A program made the position numbers and the translations under genes. This document shows, piece after piece, positions 25,510 through 40,197 of a DNA stretch of 64,000 bases. Positions within the stretch are counted from its first letter, which is position 1, and every line of letters starts with the position of its first letter. Origin of the DNA: Calliopsis andreniformis (taxonomy: Eukaryota; Arthropoda; Insecta; Hymenoptera; Andrenidae). The stretch covers positions 2,852,001-2,916,000 of the forward strand of contig NW_027480464.1 in the NCBI RefSeq assembly GCF_051401765.1, given 5' to 3'. The notes under the pieces were generated by a model. That model had not been told where the DNA came from. It worked only from the letters and a program-made list of their open reading frames with translations, and searched no databases.

Positions 25510-27102
25510 CTCAATTCTCCAATCCTCAACACCCAATCCTCAACCTTCAATACTCAATCCTCAATCCTCAATTCTCAATCCTCAATATTCAATCCACAAT
25601 TCTCAATCTTCAATCGTCAATCCTCAATCCTCAATCCTCAATTCTCAATCCTCAGTAATCAATCCTCAATCTTCAATACTCAATCGTCAATCCTCAGTCC
25701 TCACTCCTCAATCCGCAATCCTCGTTCCTCAAACCTCAATCCACAAGCCTCAGTCTTCATACTCAATTCTCAATTCTCAATCCTCAATCCTCAATCCTCA
25801 ATCTTCAATCCTCAATAATCAATCTCCAATCCTAGATACTCAATCCCCAATCCTCAATCCTTAATCCTCAGCCTTCAATCCTCAACCCCAGTCCTCAATC
25901 TTCAATCCTTAATGCACAATCCTCAACCTTCAATCCTCAATACTCATTCTTCAATCCTCAATCCTCAACGCTCAAACCTCAATTCTCAATCCTCGATCGC
26001 CAATCATCAATCCTCAATACTGAAACTTCAATCCTCAATCCTCAATCCTCAATCCTCAGTCCTCATTCTTCAATCCTCAATCTTCAATCATCAATACTCA
26101 GTCTTCAATCCTCAATCCTCAATCTTCAGTCCTCAATCCTCAATTCTTACTCCTCAATACTCAATCCTCAATCGTCAATCCTCAATCCCCAATCCTCAAT
26201 CATCAATCCTCAATCCTCAATCCTCATTCTTCAATCCTCAATACCCAATCCTCAATACCCAATCCTGAATCTTCAATCCTCAATCCTCAATCCTCAATCC
26301 TCAATTCTCAATCCTCAATCCTCAATCCACAGACCTCAATCCTCAATCTTCAATCCTCAATACTCAATCTTCAATCTTCTATCCCCAATCCTCAATCCTC
26401 AATCCTCATTCTCCAATCCTCAACACCCAATTCTCAACCTTCAATCCTCAATCCTCAATCCTCAATTCTCAATCCTCAATATTCAATCCACAATTCTCAA
26501 TCTTCAATCGTCAATCCTCAATCCTCAATCCTCAATTCTCAATCCTCAGTAATCAATCCTCAATCTTCAATACTCAATCGTCAATCCTCAGTCCTCACTC
26601 CTCAATCCGCAATCCTCGTTCCTCAAACCTCAATCCACAAGCCTCAGTCTTCATACTCAATTCTCAATTCTCAATCCTCAATCCTCAATCCTCAATCTTC
26701 AATCCTCAATAATCAATCTCCAATCCTAGATACTCAATCCCCAATCCTCAATCCTTAATCCTCAGCCTTCAATCCTCAACCCCAGTCCTCAATCTTCAAT
26801 CCTTATTGCACAATCCTCAACCTTCAATCCTCAATACTCATTCTTCAATCCTCAATCCTCAACGCTCAAACCTCAATTCTCAATCCTCGATCGCCAATCA
26901 TCAATCCTCAATACTGAAACTTCAATCCTCAATCCTCAATCCTCAATCCTCAGTCCTCATTCTTCAATCCTCAATCTTCAATCATCAATACTCAGTCTTC
27001 AATCCTCAATCCTCAATCTTCAGTCCTCAATCCTCAATTCTTACTCCTCAATACTCAATCCTCAATCGTCAATCCTCAATCCCCAATCCTCAATCTTCAA
27101 TC
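25510..27102 (+). repeat. 894-base direct pair (T2 copy A)
   Basis: Segments of about 25,510-26,208 and 26,404-27,102 match at offset 894. The S tags lie at 25,831 and 26,725, with CGATCG words about 170 bases downstream in each. About 195 bases of array that are not part of the match lie between them. Confidence 0.85.
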
Positions 27103-29914
27103 CTCAATCCTCAATCCTCAATCCTCAATCCCCAATCTTCAATCCTCAATCCTCAATCCTCAATTCTCAATCCTCAATCCTCAATCCTCAATCCACAGAC
27201 CTCAATCCTCAACCTTCAATCCTCAATACTCAATGTTCAATCTTCTATCCCCAATCCTCAATCCTGAATCCTCATTCTCCAATCCTCAACACCCAATCCT
27301 CAATCTTCAATCCTCAATCCTCAATCCTCAATTCTCAATCCTCAATATTCAATCCACAATTCTCAATCTTCAATCCTCAATCCTCAATCCTCAATCCTCA
27401 ATTCTCAATCCTCAGTAATCAATCCTCAATCTTCCATACTCAATCGTCAATCCTCAGTCCTCAATCCTCAATCCGCAATCCTCGTTCCTCAAACCTCAAT
27501 CCTCAATCCTCAGTCCTCAATCCTCTATCCGCAATCCTCAAACCTCAATCCTCAACCGTCAGTCCTCGTCCTCAATACTCAACACTCAATCCTCAATCCT
27601 CAATCTTCAATCCTCAATACTCAATATTCAATCGTCAATCCTCAATCCTCAATCCTCAATCTTCAATCCTCAATCCTCAATCCTCAACCCTCAATCTGCA
27701 ATCCTCAATACTCAATCTCCAATCCTCAATCCTCAATCCTCAATACTCAATCCTCATTCTTCAATCCTCAATACCCAATCCTCAATACCCAATCCTCAAT
27801 CTTCAATCCTCAATCCTCAATCCTCAATTCTCAATCCTCAATCCTCAATCCTCAATCCACAGACCTCAATCCTCAATCTTCAATCCTCAATACTCAATCT
27901 TCAAACCTCTATCCCCAATTCTCAATCCTCAATCCTCATTCTCCAATCCTCAACACCCAATCCTCAATCTTCAATCCTCAATCCTCAATCCTCAATTCTC
28001 AATCCTCAATGCTCAATCCTCAGACCACAAACAACAATACTCAACCCTCAGTCCTCGTCCTCAATACACAACCCTCAACCCTCGATCCTCAACCTTCAAT
28101 CATCAATATTCAATCTTCAATCCTCAATCCTCAATCCTCAATACTCAAACCTCAATCCTCAACACTCAACTATCAATCCGCAATTCTCAATACTCAATAG
28201 AATATCCTGAATTCTCAGGATTCAATACTCAAACCTCAACCCTCAACCCTCAGCCCTCATTCTCAATCCTCAATCCTCAATCCTCAATCCTCAATATTCA
28301 ATCCACAATTCTCAATCTTCAATCCTCAATCCTCAATCTTCAATCCTCCATCCTCAATCCTCAATCCTCAATCCTCAATCCTCAATGCTCAATCCTCAAT
28401 CCTCAATCCTCAACCCTCAATCTGCAATCCTCAATACTCAATCTCCAATCCTCAATAATCAATCCTCAATCCTCAATCCTCAATCCTCATTCTTCAATCC
28501 TCAATACCCAATCCTCAATACCCAATCCTCAATCTTCAATCCTCAATCCTCAATCCTCAATTCTCAATCCTCAATCCTCAATCCTCAATCCACAGACCTC
28601 AATCCTCAATCTTCAATCCTCAATACTCAATCTTCAATCTTCTATCCCCAATCCTCAATCCTCAATCCTCAACTCTCAATCCACAATCCTCAACCTTCAA
28701 TCCTCAATACTCATTCTTCAATCCTCAATCCTCAATGCTCAATCCTCAATTCTCAATCCTCGATCGCCAATCATCAATCCTCAATACTGAACCTTCAATC
28801 CTCAATCCTCAATCCTCAATCCTCAGTCCTCATTCTTCAATCCTCAATCTTCAGTCATCAATACTCAGTCTTCAATCCTCAATCCTCAATCTTCAATCCT
28901 CAATCCTCAATTCTCACTCCTCAATACTCAATCCTCAATCGTCAGGCTTCAATCCTCTATACTCAATCTTCAATCCTCAATCCTCAATCCTCATTCCTCA
29001 ATCCTCATTCTTCAATCCTCAATACCCAATCCTCAATCTTCAATCCTCAATCCTCGATCCTCAATTCTCAATCCTCAATCCTCAGCCCTAAGTCCTCAAA
29101 TCTCAATCCTCAACTCTCAGCCCTCATCCTCAATCATCAATCCTCAACCTTCAACCCTCAATCCTCAATCCTCAACCCTCAATCTTCAATCTTCAATCCT
29201 CAATGCTCAATCTGCAACCCTCAATCCTCAGTCCTCAATCCTCAATACTCATTCTTCAATCCTCAATACCCAATCCTCTATCTTCAATCCTCAATCCACA
29301 ATCCTCAATCCTCAATCCTCATTCTTCAATCCTCAACACCCAATCCTCAATCTTCAATCCTCAATCCTCAATCCTCAATTCTCAATCCTCAATCTTCAAT
29401 CCTCTATACTCAATCCTCAACCTCAATCCTCAATCCTCAATCCTCAATCCTCAATCCTCAATCCTCAATCCTCAATACTCAAACCTCAATCCTCAACACT
29501 CAACTATCAATCCTCAATTCTCAATACTCAATAGAATATCCTGAATTCTCAGGATTCAATACTCAAACCTCAACCCTCAACCCTCAGCCCTCATTCTCAA
29601 TCCTCAATCCTCAATCCTCAATCCTCAATATTCACTCCACAATTCTCAATCTTCAATCCTCAATCCTCAATCTTCAATCCTCCATCCTCAATCCTCAAAC
29701 CTCTATCCTCAATCCTCAATCGTCAGGCTTCAATCCTCAATACCCAATCCTCAGTCTTCAACCTTCAATCCTTTAATCCTCAACTCTCAATCCTCAATAC
29801 TCAGTCCTCAGACCTCAAACCTCAATCCCCAACCCTCAGCCCCCATCCTCATTCCTCAATCCTCAATCGTCAATCCTCAATCCTCAATCCTCAACGCTCA
29901 ATCCTCAATGTTCA

Positions 29915-32069
29915 ATCCTCAGTACCCAAACCTCAATCTTCAATCCTCAGTCCACAGTCCTCAAACCTCAATTCTGAATCCTCAATCCTGATTCCTCAAC
30001 CTTCAGCCCTCAGTCCTCAACAATCAGTTGTCATTCCTCAATCCTCAGTAGAATATCCTCAATTCACAGCATTCAAAACTCAATACTCAATCTGCAGTCT
30101 TCCAACCTGTATCCACAAACATGAATTTTCACCACTCAACCCTCAGCACTGATTCCTCAATGTTCAATCCTCAATCCTCAACTCTCAATCTTCGATCCTC
30201 AATACTGTATCTTCAATCCTCAATCCTCAATCCTCAATCCTCAGTCCTCAAACCTCATTCTTCAATCCTCAATACCCTATCCTCAATCTTCAATCCTCAA
30301 TACTCAATCCTCAATTCTCAATCCTCAATCCTCAATCCTCAATCCTCAATACTCAATCCTCTGTCCTCAAACCTCAATCCTGAATCCTCAATACTGAATA
30401 CTCAATCTTCAGCCCTCAGTCCTCAACAATCAGTTGTCAAACCTCAATCCTCAATAGAATGTCATCAATTCACAGTTTTCAATACTCAATACTCAATCTG
30501 CAATCTTGAACTCTATCCACAAACATCAATTCTCATCACTCAACACTCGACACTCAGTCCCCAATCCTCAATGTTCAATCCTCAATCCTCAATCCTCAAT
30601 ACTCAAACCTCAATCCTCAACACTCAACTATCAATCCTCAATTCTCAATACTCAATAGAATATCCTGAATTCTCAGGATTCAATACTCAAACCTCAACCC
30701 TCAACCCTCAGCCCTCATTCTCAATCCTCAATCGTCAATCCTCAATCCTCAATCCTCAATTCTCAATCCTCAGTAATCAATCCTCAATCTTCAATACTCA
30801 ATCCTCAATCCTCAGTCCTCAATCCTCTATCCTCAATCCTCAAACCTCAATCCTCAACCGTCAGTCCTCGTCCTCAATCCTCAATCCTCAGACCTCAAAC
30901 ATCAATACTCAACCCTCAGTCCTCGTCCTCAATCCACAACAATCAATCCTCAATCCTCATTCTTCAATCATCAATATTCAATCTTCAGTCCTCAATCCTC
31001 AATCCTCAATCCTCAATCCTCAATCCTCAATGTTCAATCCGCAATACCCAATCCTCAATCATCAATCCCCAATCCTCAATCCTCAATCCTCAATCTTCAA
31101 TCCTCAATACTCAATCTTCAGTCCCCAATTCTCAATACTCAATAGAATATACTGAATTCTCAGTATTCAATACTCAATCCTCAACACGCAACCCTGAATC
31201 CTCAATCCTCAATCCTCAATCCTCAATCTTCAATCCTCAATACTCAATCTTCAATCCTCCATCCTGAATCCTCAGTCCTCAATCCTCAATCCGCAATCCT
31301 CGTTCCTCAAACCTCAATCCTCAACCCTCAGTCCTCGTCCTCAATACTCAACACTCAATCCTCAATCCACAATCCTCAATGTTCAATCCGCAATACCCAA
31401 TCCTCAATCTTCAATCCTCAATCCTCAATCCTCAATCCTCAATCCTCAATCCTCAATTCTCAATCCTCAATATTCAATCCACAATTCTCAATCTTCAATC
31501 CTCAATCCTCAATCCTCAATCCTCAATTCTCAATCCTCAGTAATCAATCCTCAATCTTCAATACTCAATCGTCAATCCTCAGTCCTCAATCCTCAATCCG
31601 CAATCCTCGTTCCTCAAACCTCAATCCTCAATCCTCAGTCCTCAATCCTCTATCCTCAATCCTCAAACCTCAATCCTCAACCGTCAGTCCTCGTCCTCAA
31701 TACTCAACACTCAATCCTCAATCCTCAATCTTCAATCCTCAATACTCAATATTCAATCGTCAATCCTCAATCCTCAATCCTCAATCTTCAATCCTCAATC
31801 CTCAATCCTCAATCCTCAATCCTCAATTCTCAATCCGCAGTAATCAATCCTCAATCTTCAATACTCAATCGTCAATCCTCAGTCCTCAATCCTCAATCCG
31901 CAATCCTCGTTCCTCAAACCTCAATCCTCAACCCTCAGTCCTCGTCCTCAATACTCAACACTCAATCCTCAATCCTCAATCCTCAATGTTCAATCCGCAA
32001 TACCCAATCCTCAATCTTCAATCCTCAATCCTCAATCCTCAATCCTCAATCCTCAATACTCAATCCTCA
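29915..32069 (+). repeat. 2,155-base tandem duplication T3, unit 1
   Basis: Q cores 30,018 and 30,424, hairpin core 30,667 and the variant hairpin at 31,149 all recur exactly 2,155 bases downstream. This unit corresponds to the single version in T2 copy B, beginning near 50,870. Confidence 0.9.
31149..31166. repeat. P cassette variant with a paired change in both arms
   Basis: The arms are atactga and tcagtat around the same attc loop. Compared with the common P hairpin, the third base of the left arm is a instead of c, and its partner in the right arm is t instead of g. Pairing is therefore kept. The other two copies, at 33,304-33,321 and 52,101-52,118, descend from the same ancestor through T3 and T2. 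Confidence 0.8.
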
Positions 32070-34225
32070 ATCCTCAGTACCCAAACCTCAATCTTCAATC
32101 CTCAGTCCACAGTCCTCAAACCTCAATTCTGAATCCTCAATCCTGATTCCTCAACCTTCAGCCCTCAGTCCTCAACAATCAGTTGTCATTCCTGAATCCT
32201 CAGTAGAATATCCTCAATTCACAGCATTCAAAACTCAATACTCAATCTGCAGTCTTCCAACCTGTATCCACAAACATGAATTTTCACCACTCAACCCTCA
32301 GCACTGATTCCTCAATGTTCAATCCTCAATCCTCAACTCTCAATCTTCGATCCTCAATACTGTATCTTCAATCCTCAATCCTCAATCCTCAATCCTCAGT
32401 CCTCAAACCTCATTCTTCAATCCTCAATACCCTATCCTCAATCTTCAATCCTCAATACTCAATCCTCAATTCTCAATCCTCAATCCTCAATCCTCAATCG
32501 TCAATACTCAATCCTCTGTCCTCAAACCTCAATCCTGAATCCTCAATACTGAATACTCAATCTTCAGCCCTCAGTCCTCAACAATCAGTTGTCAAACCTC
32601 AATCCTCAATAGAATGTCATCAATTCACAGTTTTCAATACTCAATACTCAATCTGCAATCTTGAACTCTATCCACAAACATCAATTCTCATCACTCAACA
32701 CTCGACACTCAGTCCCCAATCCTCAATGTTCAATCCTCAATCCTCAATCCTCAATACTCAAACCTCAATCCTCAACACTCAACTATCAATCCTCAATTCT
32801 CAATACTCAATAGAATATCCTGAATTCTCAGGATTCAATACTCAAACCTCAACCCTCAACCCTCAGCCCTCATTCTCAATCCTCAATCGTCAATCCTCAA
32901 TCCTCAATCCTCAATTCTCAATCCTCAGTAATCAATCCTCAATCTTCAATACTCAATCCTCAATCCTCAGTCCTCAATCCTCTATCCTCAATCCTCAAAC
33001 CTCAATCCTCAACCGTCAGTCCTCGTCCTCAATCCTCAATCCTCAGACCTCAAACATCAATACTCAACCCTCAGTCCTCGTCCTCAATCCACAACAATCA
33101 ATCCTCAATCCTCATTCTTCAATCATCAATATTCAATCTTCAGTCCTCAATCCTCAATCCTCAATCCTCAATCCTCAATCCTCAATGTTCAATCCGCAAT
33201 ACCCAATCCTCAATCATCAATCCCCAATCCTCAATCCTCAATCCTCAATCTTCAATCCTCAATACTCAATCTTCAGTCCCCAATTCTCAATACTCAATAG
33301 AATATACTGAATTCTCAGTATTCAATACTCAATCCTCAACACGCAACCCTGAATCCTCAATCCTCAATCCTCAATCCTCAATCTTCAATCCTCAATACTC
33401 AATCTTCAATCCTCCATCCTGAATCCTCAGTCCTCAATCCTCAATCCGCAATCCTCGTTCCTCAAACCTCAATCCTCAACCCTCAGTCCTCGTCCTCAAT
33501 ACTCAACACTCAATCCTCAATCCACAATCCTCAATGTTCAATCCGCAATACCCAATCCTCAATCTTCAATCCTCAATCCTCAATCCTCAATCCTCAATCC
33601 TCAATCCTCAATTCTCAATCCTCAATATTCAATCCACAATTCTCAATCTTCAATCCTCAATCCTCAATCCTCAATCCTCAATTCTCAATCCTCAGTAATC
33701 AATCCTCAATCTTCAATACTCAATCGTCAATCCTCAGTCCTCAATCCTCAATCCGCAATCCTCGTTCCTCAAACCTCAATCCTCAATCCTCAGTCCTCAA
33801 TCCTCTATCCTCAATCCTCAAACCTCAATCCTCAACCGTCAGTCCTCGTCCTCAATACTCAACACTCAATCCTCAATCCTCAATCTTCAATCCTCAATAC
33901 TCAATATTCAATCGTCAATCCTCAATCCTCAATCCTCAATCTTCAATCCTCAATCCTCAATCCTCAATCCTCAATCCTCAATTCTCAATCCGCAGTAATC
34001 AATCCTCAATCTTCAATACTCAATCGTCAATCCTCAGTCCTCAATCCTCAATCCGCAATCCTCGTTCCTCAAACCTCAATCCTCAACCCTCAGTCCTCGT
34101 CCTCAATACTCAACACTCAATCCTCAATCCTCAATCCTCAATGTTCAATCCGCAATACCCAATCCTCAATCTTCAATCCTCAATCCTCAATCCTCAATCC
34201 TCAATCCTCAATACTCAATCCTCAA
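32070..34225 (+). repeat. 2,155-base tandem duplication T3, unit 2
   Basis: This is a nearly identical second unit, with Q cores 32,173 and 32,579, hairpin core 32,822 and variant hairpin at 33,304. I noticed only two base differences from unit 1: near 32,194 (cctgaat for cctcaat) and near 32,499 (cgtcaat for cctcaat). It is absent from T2 copy B, so it was either gained in copy A after T2 or deleted from copy B. Confidence 0.9.
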
Positions 34226-37200
34226 TCCTCAGTCCTCAAACCTCAAACCTCAACCCTCAACCCTCAGCCTTCATTCTCAATCCTCAATATTCAATCCTCA
34301 ATCCTCAATCTTCAATCCTCAATAATCAATCTCCAATCCTAGATACTCAATCCCCAATCCTCAATGCTTAATCCTCAGCCTTCAATCCTCAACCCCAGTC
34401 CTCAATCTTCAATCCTTAATGCTCTATCCTCAATCCTCAATCCTCAGTCCTCAATCCTCTATCCTCAATCCTCAAACCTCAATCCTCAAAGGTCAGTCCT
34501 CGTCCTCAATACTCAGCACTCAACCCTCAATCCTCAATCTACAATCCTCAATACTCAATATTCCATCCTCAATCCTCAATCCTCAATTCTCAATCCTCAA
34601 TCCTCAATCCTCAATCCTCAGACCTCAAACATCAATATTCAACCCTCAGTCCTCGTCCTCAATCCACAAACCTCAATCCTCAATCCTCAATCTTCAATCA
34701 TCAATATTCAATCTTCAATCCTCAATCCTCAATCCTCAATCCTCAATCCTCAACCTTCAATCCTCAATACTCAGTCTTCAATCCTCAATCCTCAATACTC
34801 AATCCTCAACCTCAATCTTCAATCCTCAATTCCCAATCCTCAACCATCAATCCTCAAACTTCAATCCTCAATCCTCAATCCTCAACAAGCAATCCTCAAT
34901 AATCAATCCTCAATCCTCAGTCCTCAAACCTCAAACCTCAATCTTCAATCCTCAATACTCAATCTTCAATCCTCCGTCCTCAATCCTCAACCCTCAATCC
35001 TCAATCCTCAATCGTCAGGCTTCAATCCTCAATACTCAATCTTGAATCCTCAATCCTCAATCGTCAATCCTCAATACTCAACCTTCAATCCTCAATACCC
35101 AATCCTCAATCCTCAATCCTCAATCCTCAATCCTCAATCCTCAACCTTCAATCCTCAATACTCAATCTTCAATCCTCAATCCTCAGTCCTCAATTCTCAC
35201 TCCTCAATACTCAATCCTCAATCGTCAATCCTCTATCCCCAATCCTCAATCTTCAATCCTCATTCTTCAATCCTGAATACCCAATCCTCAATACCCAATC
35301 CTCAATCTTAAATCCTCAAACCTCAATCCTCAATTCTCAATCCTCAATCCTCAATCCACAGACCTCAATCCTCAATGTTCAATCCTCAATACTCAATCTT
35401 CAATCCTCTATCCCCAATCCTCAATCCTCAATCCTCATTCTCCAATCCTCAACACCCAATCCTCAATCTTCAATCCTCAATCCTCAATCCTCAATTCTCA
35501 ATCCTCAATCCTCAATCCTCAGACCACAAACATCAATACTCAACCCTCAGTCCTCGTCCTCAATACACAACCCTCAACCCTCGATCCTCAACCTTCAATC
35601 ATCAATATTCAATCTTCAATCCTCAATCCTCAATCCTCAATACTCAAACCTCAATCCTCAACACTCAACTATCAATCCTCAATTCTCAATACTCAATAGA
35701 ATATCCTGAATTCTCAGGATTCAATACTCAAACCTCAACCCTCAACCCTCAGCCCTCATTCTCAATCCTCAATCCTCAATCCTCAATCCTCAATATTCAA
35801 TCCACAATTCTCAATCTTCAAACCTCAATCCTCAATCTTCAATACTCCATCCTCATTCCTCAATCCTCTATCCATAATCCTCAATCGTCAGGCTTCAATC
35901 CTCAATACCCAATCCTCAGTCTTCAATCTTCAATCCTTTATTCCTCAACTCTCAATCCTCAATCCTCAGTCCTCAGACCTCAAACCTCAATCCACAACCC
36001 TCAGCCCTCATCCTCATTCCTCAATCCTCAATCGTCAATCCTCAGTCCTCAATCCTCAACGCTCAATACTCAATGTTCAATCCTCAATACCCAATCCTCA
36101 GTCTTCAATCCTCAATCCTCAAACCTCAATCTTCAATCCTCAGTCCTCAGTCCTCAAACCTCAATTCTGAATCCTCAATCCTGATTCCTCAACCTTCAGC
36201 CCTCAGTCCTCAACAATCAGTTGTCATTCCTCAATCCTCAATAGAATATCCTCAATTCACAGCATTCAAAACTCAATACTCAATCCGCAATCTTCCAACC
36301 TGTATCCACAAACATCAATTTTCACCACTCAACCCTCAGCACTCATTCCTCAATGTTCAATCCTCAATCCTCAACTCTCAATCTTCGATCCTCAATACTG
36401 TATCTTCAATCCTCAATCCTCAATCCTCAATCCTCAGTCCTCAAACCTCATACTTCAATCCTCAATACCCTATCCTCAATCTTCAATCCTCAATACTCAA
36501 TCCTCAATTCTCAATCCTCAATCCTCAATCCTCAGACCTCAAACGTCAATATTCAACCCTCAGTCCTCGTCCTCAATCCACAAACCTCAATCCTCAATCC
36601 TCAATCCTCAATCTTCATTCATCAATATTCAACCTTCCATCCTCAATCCTCAACACTCAATCCTCAATCCTCAATCCTCAATGTTCAATCCTCAACACCC
36701 AATCCTCAATCTTCAATCCTCAATCCTCAATCCTCAATCCTCAATCCTCAATTCTCAATCCTCTGTCCTCAAACCTCAATCCTGAATCCTCAACACTGAA
36801 TCCTCAATCTTCAGCCGTCAGTCCTCAACAATCAGTTGTCAAACCTCAATCCTCAATAGAATGTCATCAATTCACAGTTTTCAATACTCAATACTCAATC
36901 TGCAATCTTCAACTCTATCCACAAACATCAATTCTCAACACTCAACCCTCGACACTCAGTCCCCAATCCTCAATGTTCAATCCTCAATCCTCAATCCTCA
37001 ATACTCAAACCTCAATCCTCAACACTCAACTATCAATCCTCAATTCTCAATACTCAATAGAATATCCTGCATTCTCAGGATTCAATACTCAAACCTCAAC
37101 CCTCAACCCTCAGCCCTCATTCTCAATCCTCAATCCTCAATCCTCAATCCTCAATCCTCAATTCTCAATCCTCAGTAATCAATCCTCACTCTTCAGTACT

Positions 37201-38429
37201 CAATCCTCAATCCTCAGTCCTCAATCCTCTATCCTCAATCCTCAAACCTCAATCCTCAACCGTCAGTCCTCGTCCTCAATACTCAACACTCAATCTTCAA
37301 TCCTCAATCTTCAATCCTCAATACTCAATATTCAATCCTCAATACTCAATCCTCAATCCTCAATCTTCAATCCTCAATCCTCAGTCCTCAATCCTCTATC
37401 CTCATTCTTCAATCCTCAATACCCAATCCTCAATCTTCAATCCTCAATCCTCAATCCTCAATTCTCAATCCACAATCCTCTGTCCTCAGTCCTCCAACCT
37501 CAACCCAAAACCCTCAGCCCTCATCCTCAATCCTCAATACTCAATCCTCAATCCTCAGTCTTCAATCCTCAATCCTCAATCTTCAATCCTCAATACTCAA
37601 TCCTCAATACTCAATATTCAGTCCTCCATCCTCAATCCTCAGTCCTCAATCCTCAATCGTCAATCGTCAGGCTTCAATCCTCAATACTCAATCTTCAATC
37701 CTCAATCCTCAATCGTCATTCGTCAATCCTCAATAATCAATCTCCAATCCTAGATACTCAATCCCCAATCCTCAATCCTTAATCCTCAGACTTCAATCCT
37801 CAACCCCAGTCCTCAATCTTCAATCCTCAATGCTCTATCCTCAATCCTCAATCCTCAGTCCTCAATCCTCTATCCTCAATCCTCAACTCTCAATCCTCAA
37901 CCCTCAATCCTCAGACCTCAAACCTCAATCCACAACCCTCAGCCCTCATCCTCAATCCTCAATCCTCAATCCTCAATCCTCAATCCTCAATCTTCAATCC
38001 TCAATAATCAATCTCCAATCCTAGATACTCAATCCCCAATCCTCAATCCTTAATCCTCAGACTTCAATCCTCAACCCCAGTCCTCAACCTTCAATCCTCA
38101 ATGCTCTATCCTCAATCCTCAATCCTCAGTCCTCAATCCTCAATCCTCAATCCTCAAACCTCAATCCTCAACCGTCAGTCCTCGTCCTCAATACTCAACA
38201 CTCAATCCTCAATCCTCGATCTTCAATCCTCCATCCTCAATCCTCAATCCTCTATCCTCAATCCTCAATCGTCAGGCTTCAATCCTCAATACGCAATCCT
38301 CAGTCTTCAATCTTCAATCCTTTAATCCTCAACTCTCAATCCTCAATCCTCAGTCCTCAGACCTCAAACCTCAATCCCCAACCCTCAGCCCTCATCCTCA
38401 TTCCTCAATCCTCAATCCTCAACCCTCAA

Positions 38430-40197
38430 TCCTCAATCCTCAACCCTCAATCCTCAATGTTCAACCCTCAATACCCAACCCTCAGTCTTCAATCCTCAAT
38501 CCTCAATCCTCAATCTTCAATCCTCAATCCTCAGTCCTCAAACCTCAATTCTGAATCCTCAATCCTGAATCCTCAATCTTCAGCCCTCAGTCCTCAACAA
38601 TCAGTTGTCATTCCTCAATCCTCAGTAGAATATCCTCAATTCACAGCTTTCAATACTCAATACTCAATATGCAATCTTCCAACCTGTATCCACAAACATC
38701 AATTTCCACCACTCAACCCTCAGCACTCATTCCTCAATGTTCAATCCTCAATCCTCAACTCTCAATCTTCGATCCTCAATACTGTATCTTCAATCCTCAA
38801 TCCTCAATCCTCAATGTTCAATCCTCAACACCAAATCCTCAATCTTCAATCCTCAGTCCTCAATCCTCAATCCTCAATCCTCAATCCTCAATCCTCTGTC
38901 CTCAAACCTCAATCCTGAATCCTCAATACTGAATCCTCAATCTTCAGCCCTCAGTCCTCAACAATCAGTTGTCAAACCTCAATCCTCAATAGAATGTCAT
39001 CAATTCACAGTTTTCAATACTCAATACTCAATCTGCAATCTTCAAATCTCTATCCACAAACATCAATTCTCATCACTCAACCCTCGACACTCAGTCCCCA
39101 ATCCTCAATGTTCAATCCTCAATCCTCAATCCTCAATACTCAAACCTCAATCCTCAACACTCAACTATCAATCCTCAATTCTCAATACTCAATAGAATAT
39201 CCTGAATTCTCAGGATTCAATACTCAAACCTCAACCCTCAACCCTCAGCCATCATTCTCAATCCTCAATCCTCAATCCTCAATCCTCAATTCTCACTCCT
39301 CAATACTCAATCCTCAATCGTCAATCCTCAATCCTCAATCCTCAACCCTCAATCCTCAATGTTCAACCCTCAATACCCAACCCTCAGTCTTCAATCCTCA
39401 ATCCTCAATCCTCAATCTTCAATCCTCAATCCTCAGTCCTCAAACCTCAATTCTGAATCCTCAATCCTGAATCCTCAATCTTCAGCCCTCAGTCCTCAAC
39501 AATCAGTTGTCATTCCTCAATCCTCAGTAGAATATCCTCAATTCACAGCTTTCAATACTCAATACTCAATATGCAATCTTCCAACCTGTATCCACAAACA
39601 TCAATTTTCACCACTCAACCCTCAGCACTCATTCCTCAATGTTCAATCCTCAATCCTCAACTCTCAATCTTCGATCCTCAATACTGTATCTTCAATCCTC
39701 AATCCTCAATCCTCAATGTTCAATCCTCAACACCCAATCCTCAATCTTCAATCCTCAATCCTCAATCCTCAATCCTCAATCCTCAATCCTCAATCCTCTG
39801 TCCTCAAACCTCAATCCTGAATCCTCAATACTGAATCCTCAATCTTCAGCCCTCAGTCCTCAACAATCAGTTGTCAAACCTCAATCCTCAATAGAATGTC
39901 ATCAATTCACAGTTTTCAATACTCAATACTCAATCTGCAATCTTCAAATCTCTATCCACAAACATCAATTCTCATCGCTCAACCCTCGACACTCAGTCCC
40001 CAATCCTCAATGTTCAATCCTCAATCCTCAATCCTCAATACTCAAACCTCAATCCTCAACACTCAACTATCAATCCTCAATTCACAATACTCAATAGAAT
40101 ATCCTGAATTCTCAGGATTCAATACTCAAACCTCAACCCTCAACCCTCAGCCCTCATTCTCAATCCTGAATCCTCAATCCTCAATCCTCAATCCTCA
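38430..40197 (+). repeat. 902-base tandem pair (T2 copy B)
   Basis: This is the T2 copy B equivalent of the pair at 18,890-20,657. Q cores lie at 38,595, 38,959, 39,497 and 39,861, and hairpin cores at 39,204 and 40,106. The pair therefore existed before the T2 duplication. Confidence 0.88.

Larger units (their letters stand above)
15510..35075 (+). repeat. 19.5 kb tandem duplication T2, copy A
   Basis: Landmarks recur in the next block at offset 19,540 from 15,510 to about 23,600, at 20,959 from about 23,640 to 29,160, at 20,952 to about 32,000, and at 18,797 from about 32,070 to the end. Examples are 16,168 to 35,708, 20,566 to 40,106, 24,798 to 45,757, 29,543 to 50,495 and the S tag 34,338 to 53,135. 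The offset steps mark three length differences: an extra block of 1,419 bases in copy B, one heptamer lost in copy B, and an extra 2,155-base unit in copy A. Between the steps I see only a handful of base differences per 2 kb, so the copies are very young or being homogenised. Confidence 0.9.

Noticed and set aside
29915..34225. Long terminal repeats of a retroelement (2,155-base direct copies)
   Set aside because: The units are adjacent with no internal region between them, carry no element genes and consist only of heptamers.
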